Origin: Guyanagaster necrorhizus
Taxonomy: Eukaryota; Basidiomycota; Agaricomycetes; Agaricales; Physalacriaceae
Length of the DNA: 64,000 bases
Direction of reading: 5' to 3'
Assembly: GCF_019112545.1 (NCBI RefSeq)
Contig: NW_025064909.1
Location: 447,142-511,141, forward strand
Positions 56,201-64,000 of this stretch are shown piece after piece; the first letter of the stretch is position 1, and every line of letters starts with the position of its first letter. The notes beneath the pieces are model-generated. The model saw nothing but the letters and a program-made list of their open reading frames with translations. It did not search any database and was not told the origin of the DNA. Both the position numbers and the translations under genes were made by a program.

Positions 56201-56359
56201 ATCTACTGGTAAAGACCCCCACGACTATTGCATAATTCATACTAGCCGATGTAATGATCTCTAGACTTGCTAATAGAGGATACGTGGTTAGGACTGTACA
56301 AAAACACGGCTTGTGAAATATATTGAAATGCATTTAATGTCGGTTTCTATATCAAAATG

Positions 56360-57258
56360 TTGCTGTCGGGGGAGCAGACTGGTGCGAATGATGCCGTGCC
56401 CGTAGGAGCACGTCCATTGCGTAAGGCCATCTCCTCCAGCACAAAATGTCTGGTCTCCACCACTATCATCATCTCTTCGTAGGTTTCCTCTCTTCACGAA
56501 TGTATAAACGCTACTAACACTCTCGTAGCGATGACTTGTACTCCATCGTTGTCAACGGAAATTAAATTGGAGCAAGAAACGGTTACAAAAGCTCAGCTGT
56601 CTACACCGCTGGACTCGAATCTGAAGGGCACAACGTCTTCGCTATTTCCGTGAACAACACGGGAAGATCTGCCGGTCTCATTGCCATGACCCTTGTGGAC
56701 TACAGCGATGGTACTATCCAGACTATCGTCATTGACACCACCTGGAAGACGATCTTGAAGCTACGCCCCGCGGTGGCTGGACTAGTCCGAGCTTCGACGA
56801 TTCAGCTTGGGCTGCTGCAGTGTCTGAGGAACCTACGGCGAGGGCGCCTTGCGGGACGCCCCCACTCCTCCTTGCCATGAATATGACGGGAGTCAAGTCA
56901 ATCCATACGCCGCTGGGGTAGACCCTCTCGTTCACAGACCATTCCGAAAGACTATCGCATCCCCCTATGGAAAAGCTTCTGTCTGTGGGAAAATCGTCAT
57001 GACCACGACTGTTTTCCTTCCCTCTTCATCACCTTGACCTGTGTGACCGCAACTTGCAGCTACGATGAGTGCACGGGTGTTTTGGTGGCGTATGATGATG
57101 GGACATCGGAAACGTATTACACGGATGACTCGTGGAAGACGCTGGACGAAACCACTCCAGCTGGCTTTGAAGACATGGATTTGGATGACAGTCCGTGGAT
57201 TAGTGCGACGGAGTGGGTGAATGGTGAAGCGAATTTGGTGACTGTTCCGCGTGCGTAA
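56360..57258 (+). pseudogene. Galactose-binding-like repeat protein, decayed (right copy)
   Basis: This copy is fuller than the left one. It reads VPVGARPLRKAI near 56,400, then after a probable intron YSIVVNGN (followed by a TAA), SAVYTAGLESEGHNVFAISV, AGLIAMTLVDYSDGTIQTIV and, in a shifted frame, SPSFDDSAWAAA. A second repeat follows: PFRKTIASPYGK (56,940), then after a probable intron TATCSYDECTGVLVAYDDG to DDSPWISATEW, with stop at 57,256-57,258. The in-frame TAA and frameshift make it a pseudogene. The two-repeat layout fits a secreted beta-sandwich family of mushrooms, known here only by pattern. Confidence 0.62.
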
Positions 57259-59440
57259 GCTGTCTTGTACGATGAGCTCAGTTAGACTTTGTCTTAATCG
57301 TGGAACTTACTACTTCTATACCCTTTGATCTTCAATGATATGTTGGTGCTGGTTTCTTCTTCGCAGTTCACTGTGGCTCCGAGTCGGTGTGGCGGTTCGT
57401 GGGAGAGAATTGGTGTGAGTTTACGTGAGCGAATAAGAGCAGAAATATTTGCACGGCTTTATCGCGATAACCAGAGCACATAACAACGGCAGAGCATGAA
57501 ACAATTCAGCATTGAATAGAAGAAATTACTGTGGAAAGCATCAGTGGCGGGAGGCGTGCAGGGGGAACTATTATTTACTCAATGACTCCCGAGTCATGAC
57601 TCAGAATTGATAACCGTTGTCAGGAGCCGTGTGACATTTAGTCCTTTGAAGATTGAAACGTGTAGATACAGTTTGATGGATATGTCTTGACAGCCTCTAG
57701 AATCTGGTCAGGCTCTACAGCGCCCAGTTCAACCCCGACAGACAAATACACCTCCATGAATTCACAGCCAAATTGGAAGCAGAATCGAAGGCACTAAATT
57801 CAGGGTAGACACAGGCAGTGCCTGATTCCGGAGCATAATGTGCCATCGATAGCAGGTGTTATATCCTTGGTGATGGCGACCGGTAAAATTGCTGGAGCCC
57901 GAGTGGCTCTTAGGTGGAATATGTTTGAGAAAGTCGCCATTAAAATGAAAATATATTGGAACCATCACAACAACCAACCGTCTCCAAATTCAAGGACCAA
58001 ATCGATATGCTGGTTGTAAGTGGCAAGGATCGACCATAGAGGCCTGTCGTCCATTCCAGTCAACATGCGATCACGTGTACGAATTGATGCCAACTCGGCT
58101 CGCCCAATTCGGAGTTCCTTCTTTTCTACCACGACGGCCGCCTTGACTCGCGTTCCCTCCATTTGGGTTCTGCCTTTGTTCCTCGGGGCAGTCCGAAGAT
58201 ACAGCCTGTATGGCTTATTTTTTTCATCAGCCGACTGCCCTGAGTCCAGACTTGTCTGAAGATGGAAAAACCGTGATAGACGCTGGTCGATTGATCCTTT
58301 CGGACACGGCGCGAAAACATGAGGCAAACAAGCGACAACTGGTCCTCAAGGTATAAAAGCTTCGCTTTCTCTCTCTGGGTTCCCATCCTCTCTTGCCTTT
58401 GAGCAATGAACTATCATACTCAACGCTACTCTTGAGACGACGACGCCACCCGCCCTCTCGTCAGAGGACGTGGATGGCGATCCTCGTGTGTGGCTGCCTT
58501 TCCCCGCCACCCCTCTGTGGTAGGTTACCGACGTCGTTGCGAGCGAGCAATTCCCTCACTCTACACATAGTCATTGATTCTACGAGGTTCCTCTACGTAG
58601 AATCTACTTAGTGAACGTACTATCGGCGTCACAACTTGAGTGGCTCATCGTGCCACATCCGCGTCGATGTTATCATTAATCGGCAACATATGTGTACGTT
58701 CTTCCCTACCGCTTCTTCAGTTCGTCTGCTGATGCTTTCCTGGGTCAACGTCTCTCTAGGCCCTGGGAGATACGTGCGGTCGCTCTGCGACTATCCGGGT
58801 CACTGTCGGTTACCATATCGCTCCTCCTACTTGGCGAATCATGGTGCTCCTGATTTCAGTCGAGCGAACCCACCGTCGGGTGAATGGAGCGACTTGGTGA
58901 CCAAGGTCAATCTCAACATGATCGGCTAGGCCATGGATCGGCACGCAGCGATGGGTAACGATACCCATCCATCTTCCCAATGAGGTCGTTGACCGACTCG
59001 AACGGTGAGCGACGTCAAGCGTCGTGGTAGATGCGTGCGGTCGTTTCGACGACTATCCTTGGCCATTGTGCCCTCTCCCTTTCGTGATCCGACGGCATTG
59101 ATGACCCTTCCTTGGACAGGCCGGTCATCCGCCTTCGATAGGGCTGATGGCGGCCTTGGATCGGCATCCATCTTTCCGGCGACGTAGTGCTGAGTACATC
59201 GTTCGAGCAAGCGACCGAATCGGTGAGGAGTTTGTAGTCGGATCTCTCTGAGGCGTCGGCTGCTCCTCTCTTTCAGTGCCAATGGCATTGATTGAAATCT
59301 CCGCAGTGAGTTGTTATCTTTATCAGACAACTTTGATCTAACAAGGAGATTTCGTAGCTTCGGTTCGCTTTCTGCCAAAAAAAAAATGGTAGGTCGTCTT
59401 CCTGCCTGATTTCTGTCTCCGTTGTTGATGATTATCTTTT
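57259..59440. other. Arm sequence with no assigned gene
   Basis: Mirror of 32,150-34,000 and, beyond 59,054, of 26,857-27,236. A 182-residue minus-strand open frame spans 58,926-59,474, but it crosses into segment X, has no recognisable domain and is not preserved in the other arm. The empty target GGATA of Copia-2 lies at 59,054-59,058 (TATCC on this strand). Confidence 0.5.
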
Positions 59441-62400
59441 CAGAATTGCGCGAGGTCCTAAGACTCGCTTGCATCCTTCAAGACGGGGTGGGGTATTGAA
59501 CGTTGACCACGGGATGGCAGGTGGTCTCCAATACACCCACCCTAGAAAAATAATGGTGCGTCACTCGGCGTCACGACTTGGACATGACGATATGACTGTT
59601 TTTCTTTTCAGTGATAATCACCAAATAACATACATGTACATCCCTCCCCCTCGTCTTTTGCTGCGGATACTAATGTGTATCCATTGTTCTAGAAATACCT
59701 GCGGACGAAGCAGGTATCAAAAGGAGTTTGGACGATTAATAATGCGTAGGCGTCGCAAGGCTGTCAAAATGCGCCGACGCGTCCAGTGGAAAGAGCTGAG
59801 TATACATTTATTCAACTCACCATTCTCTCGCCGTCTGACATTTTTTGCAGCATGCCATTCATATATTCCGACTTGCCATCCATTTAAATATCAGGGTCAA
59901 TAGCGAGGCAAGACCTCGGTTTGAAAGGTACGCATTTCCCGGGGGATAAGACGGGGGCAGATGCGCGCTGCCTCCGTCTGGGTGCTCCCTTGCCGTGGGC
60001 CCCGGGCTTTCCACCAAACGCACCTATACCATCGCGTCCGGTTTGTCACCTCATTCCGGTTGGAAGTTGTCCGTACACAGAGAAGCCTTTGAAGGCTTAC
60101 TCGCCGTACCGACCTTGCTTCTTTCCCTCCTTTCGATCTGGATAATCAGGTTGGTACGACTCTTTGCTGTGCTTATATTTATTGAAATCAGTTGTCTCAG
60201 TTCTGCCTTCGCTTTATTGGTGGTATCTTCCACGCGTATGTTCATTTATTACACTTCCTTCCTTCTGTCTCTCTTACGATTTTTTCCCTAGATCCTCAAA
60301 CTGCGACATCACGATTTCACGACATTAAGAATCAAACACCTCAATCGAAGGTCGATCACATCTTTCGTCCAGCCGCTTACAAGCTAAACTCTGGCAACAC
60401 AATATCGCTCACGTCGGCCGCCAAAAGTATTGCTATGTCAACCACCTTGTAGGCGAGTGAGTGCTTTCAATGAAACGCCAACATCATCACATCGAGTGAG
60501 CTCGCATCCCAAGAACAATAAAAGTACGTCGACCTTTTGTTTTGATCTATTCTTTATCTGATCGTGGTGCTTTTAAGGGACAGACAAACTATCAACTCTT
60601 GTGTGAAGTGCTCTATAAGCGAGTGATAGCCTCTGCGTGAGGCGCCAACACAACGACAATACGCAGTATTGTCCCCTGGGGGATAGAACGGAAGTGGGTG
60701 CGCTCCCCTCCGTTCGGGTGCTCCCTTGACGTGGGCCCCGGGCTTGCAGGCGTTGTACGGCTGCCTTCGGCGCTGTCTCGCCGTACCAAACGCACTTCGC
60801 ACTTCAGCGCATCCTAGATATTAACTCAATGTAGTATTCAATTTGCATAAATTCTATCCATAATATATCAAAATCATGAAAGTCTTTAGTCCAAATCCAG
60901 CATATTCCCCTCTTCGTTCAACCAAGCTAACCGACCCAATGATCCATGTTGATGAGTAGCACGGGGGAGTCGCGAACGCACTGCCATCCCTACGAGCACG
61001 CAACTTTGTATGATGCTGTATCCAAGGGAAATCTGAACATGCAGCCGGGAAAGATTGTTCATCCACAAAGCATTGTCTAGGTCGGTCCAATATGGATGGT
61101 CTCTATCAGACAGAGAGGCATTGCTATCAATGCGGATTTTTAGGTTCCAGAGTGAGCTGGGATGGCTGAGTGTCTTGGCCCACCACTTGATAGAATGTAT
61201 ATAGTCGCGCCGCCTGTCCAGAACGAGGGTAAACGTGAGGTTGGAAACATATGGCATCTTGAGGGCGGGGAGTTCCTCATCTGCCATATCATGAATCAGC
61301 GATTGAAGAACACAAAAAGTATAAGATTAACGTACGCATGGCTATGCACCTGAATGTTATCTCTCTGGGTCGGGCAATGACAGGAGCGAGGTTAGCAAAG
61401 AGATCCTTCGTCCCCGGAATAGGATTGTTCAAGCCGGAAATTTCCAGACAATTCACCGACGACAGCGAAAAGGGGCGGTTTTGGGCCATCAGAAAGCGGA
61501 GGAGGGGCGTCGAAGAGTTGTCGAGATGAAGTGTTAGAGAACTGACTGATGGATTCAGTCTGCCTGGGATTCTGTTATACACTATGGGGAAGTCGTCGAA
61601 TGTCACTCCTTCGATGGATATTATGGTGAGGTGGGAGTAGGAACTCAGAAGAGTAACAAATTCATTCTGGCTGCAAGTAACATTGTCTAGAAAGAGCTTC
61701 TTGATAGTCGGGAAGGACATAAGCGCTGTGTGGTACTCGGAGCGGTCTTCCCCGAAGGCGGACCACGCAACTCCATTGATGGCCATAGTTTCCACAGGCT
61801 TTTGTCCGCGTACGTCCGCAAGGTGCCGTAGCAAACGAGACAAGCCCCCGTCATAAACACCATTTCTTATCTTGCCGCAGATATAGATGCGGCTGATGTC
61901 ATAAGTTACCCAATGTTGGCGTTCGCACATCTCAGTATAAGTCGGTAAGGACCGAAGGCGACGAGGTCCTATATCATGGAAGGGTTTGACCATGGCTCTG
62001 TATATACATTAGTCATCACATACCATGGGGAAAGAATTCATAACTTACAGGGTGTATATAAGGAAGAGGCTTCTTAATAGGTGAGGGGGTTGGAGAACGG
62101 GAAGTGTGAGATGGTCGCAAGAACCACTTGCATCCCTTTATATGTCGTGGGCGATGAATGAAGGCCACAGGGCTGCGGTCCGATACAAGACAACCAACAA
62201 AGCACAGTGACGGCCAAAGAGTCTGACAAAGGCTGAAGAGAAAACCATTGCTAGAGCTCTTTTGCTGAGCTCCGACCCCCTGTGGACAATATCACTCACT
62301 GCTAAAGAGATGCACACATGTGAATTGCAAGGTAACCAGGCGAAGAATTTCCTTGTACAAAGTTTGAAAGATCCGGTGAATTCCAAAAATTTCAGAGCCG

Positions 62401-63283
62401 AACATTGAATAAAAAGGTTCCGGGATCTTGCACTTGGTCTTGTTATCGAAACACAAGACAGTTGAACGGTCGAAGCACCGGCAGTGGGTGAATAGGAACA
62501 TTACATTTAGATCCCAATTTCAAAGAAGGAGACTTTGTTGTTGCTGTCTCCGTCTTTTTGTAAAGGTGGCGGGTCGACGATGTCGATGCTGGCCTACAGA
62601 AAAAGACGTTTGGCTCTAGAGAATGCCTAGCTAGTCAGCATAAAAGTTTCAGCATTAGTGCTTACAGAACATTGACTATCATTGAAGCCATTGTGGCTGC
62701 ACGGACAGATTTCAATGAGTTGCTGTCAGAGGTGCGCCTCAGAGGACCACAGTCGCTTGGCATCGAGTCCATAATGCGGTTCCGAGTACATGCTGGGTAT
62801 GCCGTCTCTCAGCTCCTTCTCTGTTACACTGCAAGGCCTCGGAAGGGCTATAACATCTCAGGCCGCAATGAAGAGCATTAGGAAACAGAACAATTTGACA
62901 GGAAATAGAAGAGAATATTGGTGCAATTCAATGTAATGCTCATATCCTTTCAGCACAAAAGACTCACGGATAGACTCACAAACTTCACTCGCAGAACTTC
63001 AAGGCATCTCTTCTGCATTTCTGCTGGTCAAAGGTGCATTATATATTACCTCTTGCTCAATACAGTGTATTCAATGACCAACAGGGCAATTAATTGGACC
63101 ACCTCAGATCATCTTGAAATAATGTTTTGTATTCCTTGGATACCATTGCCAAGATCACAGCATTGACACTGGCAGCTGTGGTGATGGTTTGGCCTTGGAT
63201 CAGGATCTCCCTCTCAAGGAGTCCCAAACACAATCAGAATGTATTGACTCAATTTTGATAACATTCTAGGTTTGTATCAGATT
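59440..63283. repeat. Segment X, right copy of a direct segmental duplication
   Basis: Same orientation as 1-3,730. It contains the hairpin (about 59,950-59,978), a shortened C tract and the X-family F-box/LRR-like gene. The sequence is CpG-rich until about 62,992 and CpG-free after it. Confidence 0.9.
60886..61993 (-). CDS. F-box/LRR-like protein, X family, right copy
   Basis: Exons from 61,993 to about 61,336 and from about 61,280 to 60,886 are joined by a 55-nt intron matching the left copy. LRR-like strands include FPTIKKLFLDNVTC, VSSLTLHLDNSSTPL and VNCLEISG. An upstream exon is plausible: a GTAAGT donor near 62,050 and the TATATACAG acceptor before ATG 61,981 join in frame, giving IYTLAMVKPFHD. 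This copy keeps the 19 nt lost near 2,635 in the left copy, so it is the better candidate for a working gene. No clear F-box was read; the assignment rests on the LRR pattern and the genomic company. Confidence 0.62.
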
Positions 63284-64000
63284 GGTAAGTATAAAGACTC
63301 CCACTATGTGGTGCTGTGCATCTTGTAGCAATGCAATAATTAGTATAACACCCAGGGATAGAGAAGTTAGGGACTGACCCAGATAAAAACCTTTACAATC
63401 TACATTTAAGGCAAGCCTGAGTGGAGCCAGGACTTCAACCAATCTGTATATCTGTTGGCTGATGTTCCTATCACCCTTTCCAGAAATTGAGGGCTTTTTG
63501 AAATTGGAGAACAACACTGGGGAACAAAGATGGATGAAGACATCCAGAATGTCACATCCTTCCCTAAGTGTGAGTCCAGTTCTTGGATCTCAGGACCTTG
63601 TTTGCTAGGCAGAATTACATGTGCATCCATGGTGCTGGTGATAGAACAATTGTCAATTTCAAGTTCTTGTAAATGTGAAAATGCACAAATAAGAGAATGG
63701 AGGTCATCCACATGGAGAGAGGTGTCTGTCAAGGTCAGTTGAGTAATGTTAGGGAACATGATGATGGAGGCATGCAATCAGTGGCAGGATGGAAACTCAG
63801 ACCATTTCACTTCATTGAGGAAGAGCATGTGGATGTCCCCATGTTGGGTGACAGCCACTAGAAGTATGGAGAGAAACAGGTCACAGAGGTTGTTGTGTGG
63901 GCCTAGGCATTCAATGCTGATGTAGAAGAAGTTGGGTGTGAGGACAGCTTCAAAGGAGGGTGCATTGAGAAGACAGCTATAGAGATCACTGCAGGTGTAG
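62993..64000. other. CpG-depleted domain 2 (runs off the window)
   Basis: The last CpG seen is in CACTCGCAG near 62,991. From there to the end I found none, while the homologous 3,440-3,730 keeps several. The edge falls inside segment X, not in a recognised transposon. Confidence 0.8.
63266..64000 (-). pseudogene. F-box/LRR-like gene fragment, CpG-decayed
   Basis: The minus-strand frame at 63,777-63,406 reads FPNITQLTLTDTSLHVDDLH, then FSHLQELEIDNCSI, classic LRR strands of agaricomycete F-box proteins. Upstream, toward the window end, the same frame continues (PNFFYISIECLGPHNNLCD; HGDIHMLFLNEVKWSEF) and is interrupted once by a TGA before LHASIIMF, consistent with CGA decay. A related frame continues to 63,266. 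The gene extends beyond the window. Confidence 0.65.

Larger units (their letters stand above)
49591..59058. repeat. Right arm of the large inverted duplication
   Basis: Mirror of 32,145-41,520, continuing to 59,923 as the mirror of 26,367-27,236. It has no N gap and no Copia-2 insertion. The homology starts abruptly at AGGACATCTGCATTGG (49,591) inside agmatinase exon 2. Confidence 0.95.

Noticed and set aside
58926..59474. 182-residue minus-strand open frame
   Set aside because: It crosses a duplication junction, has no recognisable domain, and its counterpart in the other arm is interrupted by a transposon and decayed.
1..64000. CRISPR arrays, bacterial-type operons, riboswitches or rRNA genes
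   Set aside because: None is visible; the gene structure and introns are eukaryotic, and no regularly spaced short repeats occur.

Overview
The window looks like a repeat-rich accessory region of a filamentous basidiomycete, most likely a mushroom-forming agaricomycete. The evidence is several fast-evolving F-box/leucine-rich-repeat-like proteins, introns of about 50-56 nt with GTRNGT-type donors, a secreted agmatinase-like ureohydrolase, a berberine-bridge-type FAD oxidase, and Copia and chromodomain Gypsy LTR retrotransposons. No bacterial operons, rRNA, tRNA or CRISPR arrays were found.

Layout. (1) 1-3,730 is segment X with an F-box/LRR-like gene; it recurs in direct orientation at 59,440-63,283. 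(2) 3,880-21,207 is module Y: an F-box gene on the minus strand (4,003-5,160) and a second F-box gene on the plus strand from 6,534. The second gene is split by a Copia element (7,223-20,325), which itself carries a nested chromodomain Gypsy element (8,159-16,709). A solo LTR lies at 5,260-5,476. (3) 21,208-27,236 is decayed sequence: an unassigned stretch, a truncated second Gypsy (24,260-26,366), and an inverted degraded copy of 59,054-59,923. (4) 27,237-32,144 is a second Copia element with a perfect target-site duplication. (5) 32,145-41,520 and 49,591-59,058 are the arms of a large inverted duplication. Each arm carries module Y again, another F-box gene, an agmatinase gene or part of one, and pseudogenes of a galactose-binding-like protein. 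(6) The spacer (41,521-49,590) holds the 5' part of the agmatinase gene, an FAD-dependent amine/amino-acid oxidase-like gene, a berberine-type FAD oxidase gene and one poorly resolved gene. (7) The right end (from about 62,993) enters a second decayed region.

The most striking signal is base composition. From about 7,412 to 31,776 the sequence is almost free of CpG, with TpG or CpA in its place, while DNA on both sides is CpG-rich. Both edges of this domain lie inside LTR retrotransposons. The LTR pairs give an internal control: the outward-facing LTRs keep their CpGs (nine and eight), and all 17 are TpG or CpA in the inward-facing LTRs. Host-derived sequence inside the domain is decayed too, so the process follows position rather than element identity. 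This fits long-term CpG methylation and deamination confined to a bounded heterochromatic block.

Functionally, the apparently intact host genes are F-box/LRR-like proteins (probable SCF ubiquitin-ligase adaptors) and a trio of secreted or oxidative enzymes in the spacer. Most other content is pseudogenes and transposon remnants. All calls come from reading the sequence and translations; no database search was run.
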